Both the position numbers and the translations under genes were made by a program. A stretch of 64,000 nucleotides of DNA from JANSWY01 sp965228955. Its GTDB lineage: Bacteria > Bacteroidota > Bacteroidia > Cytophagales > Cyclobacteriaceae. The stretch lies in NCBI GenBank assembly GCA_965228955.1, contig OZ245848.1:5456001-5520000 (forward strand), written 5' to 3'. The notes beneath the pieces are model-generated. The model did no database searches and had not been told where the DNA came from. It worked only from the letters and a program-made list of their open reading frames with translations. Below, piece after piece: positions 1 to 9,298 of the stretch (its first letter is position 1; the number at the start of each line of letters is the position of its first letter).

Positions 1-463
1 TCGCGTTGCTTTGGAATGAACCATCAAGATACATTGAGAACACGCTATCCTGATAAACAACAGCCGCATGGTGCCAAAGTGTGTCATTTATATCCAGTGA
101 TGATGTAATTAATGTACCATCCCCAGTTAATATTTCAAGAAAGTTGGTGTTATTCTTCTTCAATACAAATCCCTGTCCAGGTGAATTGGGACCTACACTG
201 AAAATAGCCTGATCCTGATTAGTGGAATCTGATTGAAACCAGATTTCAACAGTAAAATCACGTTGACTATTATCAAACAAAGAAAGGTTTGAAAAGGAAA
301 CAAATTGATCAAGTCCGTTAAAAGGAAGGGAATTTTGTTGGCTAGAAGCATCTATAGATATAAATGATGCCAGTAAAAAAATTACTATCCAGATTTTGTT
401 TGTCCTAACGAACTCTCGTTGGTTCCCATGGACAGGCGGATTAAGTCTCTGGGTGAGTCTCAT
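1..463 (-). CDS. Secreted LamG (concanavalin A-like) domain protein, N-terminal part only
   Basis: The gene runs off the left edge of the window, so only the first 154 codons are seen. It begins at the ATG whose complement is at 461-463. The N-terminus has basic residues, a hydrophobic stretch (around residues 24-38, IWIVIFLLASF) and a likely signal-peptide cleavage near ASSQQ. The following sequence looks like the start of a LamG/laminin G-type jelly roll: a FNGLDQFVSF strand, a DFTVEIWFQ strand, and the WHHAAVVYQD motif followed by MYLDG. Such domains bind carbohydrate or protein and are common in secreted Bacteroidota adhesins and T9SS cargo. The C-terminal half, including any sorting domain, lies outside the window. 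The call is good at domain level; the function is unknown. Confidence 0.75.
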   Translation of the reverse strand, partial: MRLTQRLNPPVHGNQREFVRTNKIWIVIFLLASFISIDASSQQNSLPFNGLDQFVSFSNLSLFDNSQRDFTVEIWFQSDSTNQDQAIFSVGPNSPGQGFVLKKNNTNFLEILTGDGTLITSSLDINDTLWHHAAVVYQDSVFSMYLDGSFQSNA

Positions 464-733
464 ATTGTCAAGTTCAATAACGATGCAATAGTGCGATTTT
501 AGATTATTATTCCGCCGCTTAGAACTAGTGAAAGTATTAAAAATATTTGTAACCTCTAACCATAACCAGCGAAATAACACTCAATTTTTCGACGAATGCT
601 CGAATACATCCCACGAATAAAAAACGATTCGAGCAGTTCTCAAGAAATTAGTATGATACAATTAAATTTACTTAAATTTATATTTATTACCCATACAACA
701 CAGATGAGAAATTAATTAAAATTCATTCAAGTT
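464..733. other. Divergent intergenic region
   Basis: This AT-rich gap separates the minus-strand LamG gene from the plus-strand CHAT gene and must carry both promoters. A TATATTTA at about 679-686 is a one-base-off match to the TAnnTTTG -7 box for the CHAT gene. No other open frame or RNA structure was recognised. Confidence 0.4.
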
Positions 734-3700
734 ATGAAGAATTATATGACCAAATATAGTGCTACTATATTTCTATTAACACTATTTTTAAACACACAGC
801 TACACGCACAATTTGAGTCAAAAAGTTCTAAAAAACTTTACAACAAGCTAGATGAAGCCTATTTAAATTATGACTATGAAACGATTCTAAACGAAGAAGA
901 GTCAATTAAGGAGAAGTTCTCCTCCTTTTCAGATACGGTATCATTTAACGCCAATACGTTTCTTGCTGAAGCCTACATGTTCTATTACGGAGACCTGGAA
1001 GCAAGCCTGGACCTTTATACAAAAGTTCTGAAAGGAATGGAATCAGCGGGTACTGATTTCGAAGACCGCAAAAACACGCTTTACAACATTGCGAATGCGA
1101 ATGATCAATTGGGATATTACAACAAATCCGAGGAGATCTACATTCAAATAATGGAAAGTGATGCCAAGTCTTTTGGAAAGGATAGCCCGGAATATATTGA
1201 GACAGCTTTATCTCTTGCTGTAAACTATGGTTTAAGCAATAAGAACTCCAAGGGCATAAAGCTATTGAAATCGATTCAGCAGTACATTTCTAAGGACGAG
1301 GAGACCTATCCAAGGTTAATGGCGCTTTATGGAAGTTTGTACAGAGCTAATGGTTCTTACAATCAAGCAGAGCGTCATTTAAACAGATCATTAAGTGCTT
1401 TTGAAAGATTGGGATTAAACCCATCAGTCGATTACATTGGAGCGCTTAATAATATGTATGACCTCTACATGGACATGGGTCGCTACCCAGATGCAGAAGA
1501 AGTTCTGCTGGAAAGTATCGATATGTCAGATAGAATGGAAGGTGATATGAGTGACATCAATAGTTTACTATATCACAACATTGCTGAGGTTTACCGAATA
1601 ATGGGTAATTACGATAAAGCTGAGAGATTCATCAAGCAAAGCATCGACATCCAAATTGAATATGGAGGAGAGGAATCACTTCTGGTTGCTCAGGATATGA
1701 TGGTTTTGGCAAGTATTTATGATAACTCTGGGCGATACAAAGAATCAGAAGAAACTCACAAAAAGACAATTGCAATCACAGAGGCAAGCCTGGGAAAAGA
1801 GGATATGCTATATCACAACCAGAAATCAAATCTTGCCAATGTCTATAGAAAAACAGGAAGGCTCGATTTAGCGCTTCAACTTACTAGAGAGGCTACTAAT
1901 GGGTTCGAGAAAAACCTGGGAAATAAGCATTATCGATATGCCTACTCTTTATTCAGATTGGGTGAGACTTATCAACTACTTGGTGATCTTAAAAACGCCG
2001 AGGAAAACCTCTCGAAAAGTCTGAAAATAAGAAGGAATGTATTAGGAAAATATCATCCGGATTACGCTGTTGGAACTCGTCAAATGGCCATTTTAAAATG
2101 GGATCAGGATGAGACAGAAGAGGTAGTGTCTTACTTTGACGAAACTTTTGATAATTACTTCGCCCAGATTAACGCTTACTTCCCTACTCTGAGTGAAGAA
2201 GAAAAAGCAAAATTCTATAACAATAAGATCAAAGTTTCTTTTGAGCAGTTCAATTCTTTCGCTGTTCAAAACGCTGAGAAAAATCCAGAACTCAAATCCA
2301 ACATGTACGACTTTCAATTAGCCACAAAAGGATTGATTATGTACGCTACAAATAAGGTTCGTGAATCGATCGTTAATAGTGGCGATTCTGTCCTTATGGC
2401 TAAGTATGAGCTTTGGATTTCTCAAAAAGAGCAACTTTCCAGACTATTTAGTTCTCATGAGGGTGATGTAACAGAAAGGAACAATAGAATCGATTCTTTG
2501 TTAGAAGCTTCCAATAACCTTGAAAAAGAACTTGGTAAAGAATCTGCGGTTTTTGCTGAGAACATGAGTAAGCAGAAAGTTACCTGGAGAGATGTCCAAA
2601 AGAAACTTAAGGAAGGAGAAGCTGCAGTAGAAATGATCCGATATAGAGAATTCCTCCCAGATTCGGCTGGGTCCTTTACTGATAACGTAAACTACGCTGC
2701 ACTAATCATAAAACATGACACAAAAGATCATCCAGAAATGGTGGTTCTTGATCAGGGAGCTAAAATGGAATCCAGATACTTGGCCAACTACAGAAATGGA
2801 ATCAGGTACAAGGTAAATGAGGACTACTCTTACCGATTATTCTGGAAACCAATTTCTGAGAAACTTGGTGATACTAAAAAAGTATACTTCTCACCTGATG
2901 GAGTTTACAATCAAATAAGTATTTACACTCTAAGAAATTCAGAAACCAAAAAATTCCTGGTGGATGAAATTGATATGCAGGTTTTGACAAACACAAAGGA
3001 TCTGGTAACATTCAATTATGATGATAGATCATATTTTGATGAGAGTAAAGCTTATTTATTTGGTTTCCCAAATTACAATATGGGATCTATTGAGGAAAAT
3101 GACGGAGATGTAGCGAAGGCTGCTGAAAGTATCGCAACCGCTGTTAGCCAAGGTAGAGGACGTGGTGTTTCAAGAGGGGCTCGAGGTACACGCGGAGACA
3201 GAGGTAGTGGTAACAGCAGAGGTGGTGGATTATCCAGGGGTGTGAGAGGTAACTTGCAGAGATATTCCGGTAATAATCTCCTTGCCCTATTACCAGGAAC
3301 AAAAAGAGAAGTCGAACTAATTCAAAATCTTTATTCTAACCAGAAATTTCAACCAGAAGTATTCATGGCTAATGCGGCAATAGAAGAAGAAATTAAAGTG
3401 GTGAATTCTCCACAAACTCTTCATATTGCGACGCACGGATTCTTTCTTGAAAACGACGAGCCTTCAGAAGGTGATACAGTAGATGAATATGTAGAAAACC
3501 CACTTTTAAGATCTGGATTAATCTTTGCCGGAGCTAACAGTTTCCTTAGTACTGGTGTAATAAACATTGATTCAACAGCCGAAGAAGATGGTATTTTGAC
3601 TGCATATGAAGCCATGAATATGAATCTGGATGACACTGAGCTAGTAGTGCTCTCAGCATGCGAAACAGGACTTGGTGAAGTTTCTAATGGTGAGGGTGTA

Positions 3701-3922
3701 TATGGTCTTCAAAGGGCATTTCAAATTGCAGGTGCAGAAAGTATCATCATGAGTATGTGGACTGTGGATGATGATGCCACTCAGGAGCTGATGACCACAT
3801 TCTATGAAAAATGGATGGAAACCGGAGACAAACAACTAGCATTTAACACTGCACAGAAGGCAATTAAAGAAAAATGGAAGGCCCCTTATTACTGGGGTGC
3901 ATTTGTAATGGTAGGTTTGTAG
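734..3922 (+). CDS. Secreted TPR-CHAT domain protein (caspase-like peptidase fold)
   Basis: A 1062-residue protein with an N-terminal signal peptide ending around LHAQ (residues 24-27), a long array of tetratricopeptide repeats (about residues 75-460), a helical linker, and a C-terminal CHAT domain (about 745-1062). CHAT is a clan CD peptidase-like fold related to caspases and separase. The expected catalytic pair is visible: His901 in the HIATHGF motif and Cys976 in VVLSACETGLG, followed by the GEGVYGLQRAF and SMWTVDDDAT motifs typical of the family. Kinesin-light-chain-like TPRs may bind a protein partner. Odd: residues 807-839 form an Arg/Gly-rich insertion within the CHAT domain. The signal peptide places it in the periplasm or outside, unlike cytoplasmic defence CHAT proteins. 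A second ATG at 747 would also give a signal peptide. Substrate unknown. Confidence 0.85.
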   Translation: MKNYMTKYSATIFLLTLFLNTQLHAQFESKSSKKLYNKLDEAYLNYDYETILNEEESIKEKFSSFSDTVSFNANTFLAEAYMFYYGDLEASLDLYTKVLKGMESAGTDFEDRKNTLYNIANANDQLGYYNKSEEIYIQIMESDAKSFGKDSPEYIETALSLAVNYGLSNKNSKGIKLLKSIQQYISKDEETYPRLMALYGSLYRANGSYNQAERHLNRSLSAFERLGLNPSVDYIGALNNMYDLYMDMGRYPDAEEVLLESIDMSDRMEGDMSDINSLLYHNIAEVYRIMGNYDKAERFIKQSIDIQIEYGGEESLLVAQDMMVLASIYDNSGRYKESEETHKKTIAITEASLGKEDMLYHNQKSNLANVYRKTGRLDLALQLTREATNGFEKNLGNKHYRYAYSLFRLGETYQLLGDLKNAEENLSKSLKIRRNVLGKYHPDYAVGTRQMAILKWDQDETEEVVSYFDETFDNYFAQINAYFPTLSEEEKAKFYNNKIKVSFEQFNSFAVQNAEKNPELKSNMYDFQLATKGLIMYATNKVRESIVNSGDSVLMAKYELWISQKEQLSRLFSSHEGDVTERNNRIDSLLEASNNLEKELGKESAVFAENMSKQKVTWRDVQKKLKEGEAAVEMIRYREFLPDSAGSFTDNVNYAALIIKHDTKDHPEMVVLDQGAKMESRYLANYRNGIRYKVNEDYSYRLFWKPISEKLGDTKKVYFSPDGVYNQISIYTLRNSETKKFLVDEIDMQVLTNTKDLVTFNYDDRSYFDESKAYLFGFPNYNMGSIEENDGDVAKAAESIATAVSQGRGRGVSRGARGTRGDRGSGNSRGGGLSRGVRGNLQRYSGNNLLALLPGTKREVELIQNLYSNQKFQPEVFMANAAIEEEIKVVNSPQTLHIATHGFFLENDEPSEGDTVDEYVENPLLRSGLIFAGANSFLSTGVINIDSTAEEDGILTAYEAMNMNLDDTELVVLSACETGLGEVSNGEGVYGLQRAFQIAGAESIIMSMWTVDDDATQELMTTFYEKWMETGDKQLAFNTAQKAIKEKWKAPYYWGAFVMVGL
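3152..3250 (+). repeat. Arg/Gly-rich low-complexity insertion within the CHAT coding region
   Basis: About 33 residues made almost only of Arg, Gly and Ser (patterns RGRG, SRGARG, RGDRG, SRGGG), encoded by purine-rich DNA. They lie between the first part of the CHAT domain and the strand leading to the catalytic His. Probably a disordered loop. Confidence 0.8.
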
Positions 3923-3944
3923 AAAAAAATCGAATTTAAATTGA

Positions 3945-3976
3945 AGAGGCGCTTATTTACTGAGCGCCTTTTTTAT
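3945..3976 (+). terminator. Rho-independent terminator after the CHAT gene
   Basis: Stem AGGCGC (3947-3952) pairs with GCGCCT (3964-3969) around an 11-base loop and is followed directly by a T tract. It lies 24 bases after the CHAT stop codon. Confidence 0.8.
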
Positions 3977-3979
3977 TGG

Positions 3980-4138
3980 TTATAGTTTAGCAAACTTCTC
4001 AACAATAACTTTTCCCCTCAATGGTTGATCCAAATAGTTGTGAACACTCATGGATCTATTCAATGAAATAGCAGTAAATGCCACAACAAACGCAAAAATT
4101 ATCAACCGAAACTTTTTAATTTCTCTTTCACTTTTCAA
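3980..4138 (-). CDS. Possible small membrane protein (52 residues)
   Basis: A short open frame fills most of the gap between the CHAT gene and polA on the opposite strand. Read from a TTG start it gives 52 residues: a charged N-terminus (LKSEREIKKFR), one hydrophobic segment (LIIFAFVVAFTAISL, about residues 12-26) and a polar tail ending VEKFAKL. This matches a single-pass membrane protein with its N-terminus inside. No ATG is available; the frame opens about 27 bases further upstream, and AAGGA lies very close to the TTG. It could be a chance frame; protein-like composition and position are the only support. Confidence 0.35.
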   Translation of the reverse strand: MKSEREIKKFRLIIFAFVVAFTAISLNRSMSVHNYLDQPLRGKVIVEKFAKL

Positions 4139-4172
4139 AATCCTTAGACCAGCAGAAAAAATAAAGGTTTAA

Positions 4173-4205
4173 TTGGGTTCTAAAATTATTGGTTTCATAC
4201 CTTTA
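4173..4205 (+). promoter_or_regulatory. Putative polA promoter
   Basis: TTG at 4173-4175, 22 bases, then TACCTTTA at 4198-4205, one base off the TAnnTTTG box of Bacteroidota promoters. The box ends only 6 bases before the polA ATG, so transcription would start at or next to the start codon. Confidence 0.4.
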
Positions 4206-4211
4206 CCCACT

Positions 4212-7001
4212 ATGAGTAAACCTGAAAAGAAACTATTCCTTCTTGATGCCATGGCTCTTATTTACAGAGCACATTTTGCGTTGAGTAAGAACCCAAGAAT
4301 GAATGCAAACGGAATGAACACCGGAGCAATTATGGGATTCACAAATTCCTTGTTGGAGATTATCAATAAACAGCAACCAACACACCTGGCAGTAGCTTTT
4401 GATACAAGTGCCCCAACTTTCAGACACGAGGAATTCAAGGAATACAAAGCTACCAGACAAGCTCAACCTGAAGAGATTAACATAGCTATTCCTATTATCA
4501 AACAAATAATAGAGGGCTTTAACATCCCAATTTTAGTCCTGGATGGCTATGAAGCTGATGATATCATTGGAACTTTTGCAAAAACTGCAGCCAGAAAGGA
4601 CTTTGAGGTTTATATGATGACTCCAGACAAGGATTTTGCCCAACTAGTAGAAGAGCATATCTATCTCTACAAACCTGCCTACATGGGGAATGCAGTAGAT
4701 GTATTAGGTATACCCGAAGTGCTTGCCAAATTCGATTTGGATAATGTGGACCAGGTAAGGGACTTTTTGGGACTTAAAGGTGACTCTGTTGATAATATTC
4801 CTGGTATCCCAGGTGTTGGTGATAAAACTGCAGTGAAACTTTTAAAGGAATTTGGTACAGTTGAAAACATAGTTGCAAACTCAGACCAATTAAAAGGAAG
4901 TCTCCAAAAAAAGGTTCAGGAATTTGGTGAGCAGGGGATTTTCTCGAAAAAACTCGCTACAATCAAGATTGATGTTCCGATGGAATTTGATGAAGAGGCG
5001 CTAAAATACACTGGGCCAGTAGAAGAGGTTCTAAGGCCGTTATTTGAAGAATTAGAATTCAGAACTATTGCCAACCGGGTGTTTACTTCTGAAGAGCCAT
5101 CATCTGTTGCTACTAAGAAGAAAAAAGATGATTCGCAATTGGATCTTTTTGGTGGATCAGGGGATGAAGCACCTACAGCTACTTCACGTTCAAGTGCGGA
5201 TACTGTAGAACATCAGTACCATCTAATCGATTCAGCTGAAAAGCGTAAAGAACTAATCAACCAATTAAAATCTCAAAAGCAATTCTGTTTCGATACAGAA
5301 ACAACAAGCCTAAGCACAATTGATGCAGAACTGGTTGGACTCTCTGTATCCATTAAAAAAGGAGAGGCTTTTTATGTCCCGTTTGGTGATAATTTTGAAG
5401 ATACAAAAGCGATCATAGGAGAATTCAAAGAGGTCCTGGAAAATGAAAGCATTTTAAAAATTGGTCAAAACTTAAAGTATGATATTCAGGTACTTCGAAA
5501 CTATGATGTAAATGTCAAAGGAGAAATATTTGATACCATGTTGGCTCATTATCTGATTGACCCGGAGACAGCCCATAGCATGGACGTAATGGCTGAAAAT
5601 TATCTCAACTACTCACCAATCAAAATTGAGTCCCTAATTGGGCCAAAGGGTAAAAAGCAAAAAACACTAAGAGACATTGAGGTTGAAAAAGTAGTGGAAT
5701 ATGCAGGGGAGGATGCTGATATCACTCTGCAACTAAAAGAAAAACTGGAAGGAGCTTTAAAGGAAAACAAGCTAGAAAAGCTATTAGTGGACGTTGAGCA
5801 GCCTTTGTCATTTGTTTTGGCAGACATGGAATATGAAGGGGTGAATGTAGATGTTGATGCTCTGGCAGAGATGTCTAAGGAACTGGAAAAAGAAAGCCTC
5901 AATGCGCAAAATGATATTTTCGAAATTGCTGGAGCAGAGTTTAACATTGCATCTCCAAAGCAATTAGGAGAAGTTTTATTTGATAGATTAAAACTGGTTG
6001 ATAAACCTAAAAAAACGAAATCAGGACAGTATGCTACAGGTGAGGATGTGCTGGTCAAATTAGCAGCTGAACACGCTATAGCAAGTAGAATATTAGATTT
6101 CAGAGAATATCAAAAGCTAAAGTCAACCTATGTTGATGCTTTGCCAAAACTGGTGAGTTCTAAAGACAACAGAATTCACACAGATTACAGGCAAACGGTT
6201 GCTGCTACAGGAAGGTTGAGCAGTAATAATCCAAATCTCCAAAACATTCCGATAAGAACAGAGAAAGGACGAGAAATCAGAAAAGCTTTTGTTCCAAGAA
6301 CTGAAGATTATCAAATCATGTCTGCGGATTACTCTCAAATTGAATTGAGAATCATGGCCGCATTTGCACAGGATGAAAGTATGATGACTGCCTTCAAAGA
6401 AGGAAAAGATATTCATGCCAACACTGCTGCTAAAGTTTTTGGAGTCGATCCGGCAGATGTGGAACCGAATATGAGGAGAAAGGCCAAGGAAGTGAATTTT
6501 GGAATCATCTATGGAATTTCAGCATTCGGACTTTCTCAAAACTTGAATATCCCTCGGGGTGAAGCAGCTGAAATTATTGAATCATACTTCGAGCAATTCC
6601 CTGCTGTGAAGCAATACATGGATGAGGCTGTAAACAAAGCTAGAGATACAGGATATGTAGAAACTATCCTTGGCAGACGAAGATATTTGAGAAACATCAA
6701 CTCCAGAAACTTCACAATGCGTAGTTTTGATGAAAGAAACTCGGTTAACGCTCCAATTCAAGGAAGTGCTGCTGATATGATTAAGGTGGCTATGATTAAC
6801 ATTCACAAATGGATGAAATCTGAAAACCTAAAGTCAAGAATGATTATGCAGGTACATGATGAATTGGTATTTGATGTTCACCGGGATGAAATAGACATCA
6901 TGAAATCCAAGACTGATGAATTTATGAAAAACGCCATTACTCTTGATGTGCCGATGGAAATTGGACTGGGTATTGGTCAAAATTGGTTAGAAGCACATTA
7001 A
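4212..7001 (+). CDS. polA: DNA polymerase I
   Basis: Repairs DNA and replaces Okazaki primers, with 5' nuclease, 3'-5' exonuclease and polymerase activities in one cytoplasmic chain. The ATG at 4212 gives 929 residues starting MSKPEKKLFLLDAMALIYRAH, almost the length of the E. coli enzyme. The 5'-nuclease domain covers about residues 1-300 (GYEADDIIGT, DNIPGIPGVGDKTA). The exonuclease domain is intact: Asp361 and Glu363 in DTET, the GQNLKYD motif, and the YAGEDAD motif. Polymerase motif A is DYSQIELR (Asp706), the O-helix is KEVNFGIIYG with Phe at the position that excludes dideoxynucleotides in E. coli, and motif C is VHDEL (Asp883). A longer reading from TTG at 4173 is possible but adds nothing recognisable. 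The gene is followed after 12 bases by the dehydratase gene. Confidence 0.97.
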   Translation: MSKPEKKLFLLDAMALIYRAHFALSKNPRMNANGMNTGAIMGFTNSLLEIINKQQPTHLAVAFDTSAPTFRHEEFKEYKATRQAQPEEINIAIPIIKQIIEGFNIPILVLDGYEADDIIGTFAKTAARKDFEVYMMTPDKDFAQLVEEHIYLYKPAYMGNAVDVLGIPEVLAKFDLDNVDQVRDFLGLKGDSVDNIPGIPGVGDKTAVKLLKEFGTVENIVANSDQLKGSLQKKVQEFGEQGIFSKKLATIKIDVPMEFDEEALKYTGPVEEVLRPLFEELEFRTIANRVFTSEEPSSVATKKKKDDSQLDLFGGSGDEAPTATSRSSADTVEHQYHLIDSAEKRKELINQLKSQKQFCFDTETTSLSTIDAELVGLSVSIKKGEAFYVPFGDNFEDTKAIIGEFKEVLENESILKIGQNLKYDIQVLRNYDVNVKGEIFDTMLAHYLIDPETAHSMDVMAENYLNYSPIKIESLIGPKGKKQKTLRDIEVEKVVEYAGEDADITLQLKEKLEGALKENKLEKLLVDVEQPLSFVLADMEYEGVNVDVDALAEMSKELEKESLNAQNDIFEIAGAEFNIASPKQLGEVLFDRLKLVDKPKKTKSGQYATGEDVLVKLAAEHAIASRILDFREYQKLKSTYVDALPKLVSSKDNRIHTDYRQTVAATGRLSSNNPNLQNIPIRTEKGREIRKAFVPRTEDYQIMSADYSQIELRIMAAFAQDESMMTAFKEGKDIHANTAAKVFGVDPADVEPNMRRKAKEVNFGIIYGISAFGLSQNLNIPRGEAAEIIESYFEQFPAVKQYMDEAVNKARDTGYVETILGRRRYLRNINSRNFTMRSFDERNSVNAPIQGSAADMIKVAMINIHKWMKSENLKSRMIMQVHDELVFDVHRDEIDIMKSKTDEFMKNAITLDVPMEIGLGIGQNWLEAH

Positions 7002-7013
7002 TAATTCGTAAAT

Positions 7014-7967
7014 ATGTCAGAATCTATTCCGAGCCTAAGTGATATCAAAAGAGCTCACCAAAGAATAAGCAAGTACATTATTCATACTCCAATTCTCACT
7101 TCTCATAGCATTAATGAAATGACGGGAGCTGAGATTTACTTCAAGTGTGAAAACTTCCAAAAAATTGGTGCCTTCAAAATGCGTGGGGCTGCAAATGCTA
7201 TTTTCAGTTTGCGTCCAGAAGAAAGAGAAAATGGCTTTGCCACTCACTCTTCCGGAAATCATGCCCAGGCTGTGGCACTTGCAGCTAAATTAGCTGACTC
7301 CAAAGCTTACATAGTAATGCCTAAAAATGCACCGGATGTAAAGAAGAATGCAGTAAAAGAATACGGTGCTGAAATCATTTATTGCGAGCCCAACGAAAAG
7401 TCCCGACAAGAAACCTGCGATCGAATAGTAAAAGAAACTGGTGCAATTTTCATTCCACCATTTGATGACTATAAAATCATTGAAGGGCAGGCCACTGCAG
7501 CTAAAGAATTAATTGAAGATACTCCGGATTTGAATGTTATCATGACTCCTGTAGGTGGTGGTGGGCTTTCTGCTGGTACAGCATTGGTTGTTAAGTATAT
7601 TATCCCTACAACTGAGGTAATTCTTGCGGAACCGAAGAATGCCGATGATGCTCATAAATCTTTCAAATCAGGGAAGTTAAAGACCGTCAAGAACCCAGAT
7701 ACCATTGCTGATGGTTTGAAGGTATCACTAGGAAAAAGAAATTTTGATATTATAAAGGACAATGTGTCAGATATCCTTTTGGTAGAAGAAGATGAAATTG
7801 CAAATGCAATGAGAATAATTTGGGAACGAATGAAAATTATCATTGAGCCAAGTTGCGCCGTTCCCTTAGCGGCAGTTATCAAGAACAAAAAGAGATTTGC
7901 AGGAAAGAAAATTGGGATTATTATAACTGGAGGGAATGTGGATTTAACAAGCCTGCCATTCAAATAG
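7014..7967 (+). CDS. Threonine dehydratase / serine racemase-like PLP enzyme
   Basis: A 317-residue fold-type II pyridoxal-phosphate enzyme that would deaminate L-threonine or L-serine, or racemise serine. PLP lysine is Lys55 in GAFKMRGA, the Asn loop is SSGNHAQA, and the phosphate-binding loop is PVGGGGLSAG. There is no C-terminal ACT-like regulatory domain, so it is the short form rather than biosynthetic feedback-regulated IlvA. The EPKNADDA segment has the E-x3-A-x-D spacing of the divalent-metal site in serine racemase, which leaves both activities open. It starts 12 bases after polA and is probably co-transcribed. It ends 2 bases before the convergent secreted-protein gene. Confidence 0.85.
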   Translation: MSESIPSLSDIKRAHQRISKYIIHTPILTSHSINEMTGAEIYFKCENFQKIGAFKMRGAANAIFSLRPEERENGFATHSSGNHAQAVALAAKLADSKAYIVMPKNAPDVKKNAVKEYGAEIIYCEPNEKSRQETCDRIVKETGAIFIPPFDDYKIIEGQATAAKELIEDTPDLNVIMTPVGGGGLSAGTALVVKYIIPTTEVILAEPKNADDAHKSFKSGKLKTVKNPDTIADGLKVSLGKRNFDIIKDNVSDILLVEEDEIANAMRIIWERMKIIIEPSCAVPLAAVIKNKKRFAGKKIGIIITGGNVDLTSLPFK

Positions 7968-7969
7968 GC

Positions 7970-8554
7970 TTAATCATCTTCTCCAGCCATTAAATTCAAT
8001 TTTATTGTTGCGTTATTTCCTAGTTTAAAAAAGGTGATCAGATCTTCCTCATCTTCGAGTTTACTTTTGCTTTGGCGTAAGAAATCACTCAATATTTCTT
8101 GTTGACCCTGGAAGAGACCTACCAATTCTTTTTTCTTACCCAAAGTATGGACACTTCCTTTTGTCATTAGGAAATAAGGAGTCCTGTTTGAGCTTCCGTA
8201 CTCCTCAAAAGCAACGCCTTCTCTGTATAACAAAGGAACTTCTCCATCAACTAATGCAGTGAAGAGAAATCTTTTTAAATGAACACCAAAATACGCGGCA
8301 TAATATACTTCTGTTGTGCCCTCAGGGTTGACTAGAACCACCTTCTTTAATTGGTCCGCGTGTAAATGAGAATAATTATTGCCGGATTTCAATAAGACAT
8401 CATTGTCTTCAACATTAACCTGGATCTTAGCCCAGATAGTATCGGCAAATGTAACTACATAACCATCTCTAAGACTGCCGGTATGATATGATTGTCCGTA
8501 TATTGGTGCATGTAATATTGCAATAGCAAACACCAAGAAAAATATCCTTTTCAT
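7970..8554 (-). CDS. Secreted hypothetical protein
   Basis: A 194-residue protein with a clear signal peptide (hydrophobic FFLVFAIAILHAPIYG, cleavage near GQS). The mature part is predicted mixed alpha/beta without a motif that I recognise. Features: a beta-rich N-terminal half (GYVVTFADTIWAKIQV, ending in a KKVVLVNPEG strand), a central Tyr/Phe-rich part, and a charged C-terminal helix region (DFLRQSKSKLEDEEDL). It resembles the many Bacteroidota periplasmic proteins of unknown function. Its stop lies 2 bases from the stop of the convergent dehydratase gene, and it lies downstream of the Gre-like gene on the same strand after a gap of 143 bases that holds nothing recognised. Confidence 0.6.
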   Translation of the reverse strand: MKRIFFLVFAIAILHAPIYGQSYHTGSLRDGYVVTFADTIWAKIQVNVEDNDVLLKSGNNYSHLHADQLKKVVLVNPEGTTEVYYAAYFGVHLKRFLFTALVDGEVPLLYREGVAFEEYGSSNRTPYFLMTKGSVHTLGKKKELVGLFQGQQEILSDFLRQSKSKLEDEEDLITFFKLGNNATIKLNLMAGEDD

Positions 8555-8697
8555 TGCTCCATCAACTGATTCGTTGCGAAGTTCACGTAGAATTATTTCT
8601 TTAGATGCGCATTAATTCAAGACATAACACAGATGTAATGAATAACTTGATATTTAATCTGCTGTTTATTCAATTCTAATAAATAAATAATGGTCAG

Positions 8698-9156
8698 TTA
8701 ACATATCGAGACTATCTTGATTTGCTTTTTCATGAATAGTATCTCATCACCCACCTTTTTGCCGAGTAATTCCTTTCCTATTGGGGCTACTGGAGAAATT
8801 GCAAGAATATCCCTTGACTCCACTTTTACAGCACCCAAACTGATTGCCAAATAGAACAATGGTCCGCTTGTTTCTACCAAACATCCAATTTGGATCTGAT
8901 CTTCGATTTTAGAACTGCTTAATTGCGAAAGAACTTTTTTGAGCTTGCCATTTTCTCCGAGCTGGGCCGTCAATTTATCCCGTTCCAGCTGAGCCATCGC
9001 TCTGCCAGTTTCATACTTATCTCCCATGCTGCTCTTGGTCTCTTCATTGGCTGCCTGTTTGTTCAATTGAATCTGATTTTCGAGGTTCATGATTTTCTGT
9101 TCAACCAATTCCACACAATAAGAATACACCTTGGATTTTAACTCAAATAATTCCAT
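8698..9156 (-). CDS. GreA/GreB-family transcript cleavage factor-like protein
   Basis: A 152-residue protein from the ATG at 9154-9156 (MELFELKSK); an in-frame ATG five codons upstream is also possible. The N-terminal half is a predicted coiled coil, with a tip segment GDKYETGRAMAQLE that retains the acidic residues used by GreA to coordinate the RNA polymerase catalytic metal (compare GDLKENAEY in GreA). The C-terminal half has the FKBP-like Gre fold, including ISPVAPIGKELLGKKVGDEI, which is close to the classic Gre C-terminal motif. It would act on backtracked RNA polymerase. The sequence is divergent and a bona fide GreA should exist elsewhere, so this is probably an accessory Gre factor. 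It is divergent from the basic repeat protein. Confidence 0.75.
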   Translation of the reverse strand: MELFELKSKVYSYCVELVEQKIMNLENQIQLNKQAANEETKSSMGDKYETGRAMAQLERDKLTAQLGENGKLKKVLSQLSSSKIEDQIQIGCLVETSGPLFYLAISLGAVKVESRDILAISPVAPIGKELLGKKVGDEILFMKKQIKIVSIC

Positions 9157-9298
9157 TCTACACAATTTCATGATTCATTCATGTTCGATATTAGCTATTT
9201 TGTAGAATTCCAGGGTAATAGAATGCATTTATTTCGTTATTAGATTGCCAAATAAGGAGTTTTTATAAATCTTTGACCTCCTCGGACTGATATTCAGC

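Noticed and set aside
5609..6058. 149-codon minus-strand frame inside polA
   Set aside because: Ser-rich antisense shadow within a well-conserved polymerase.
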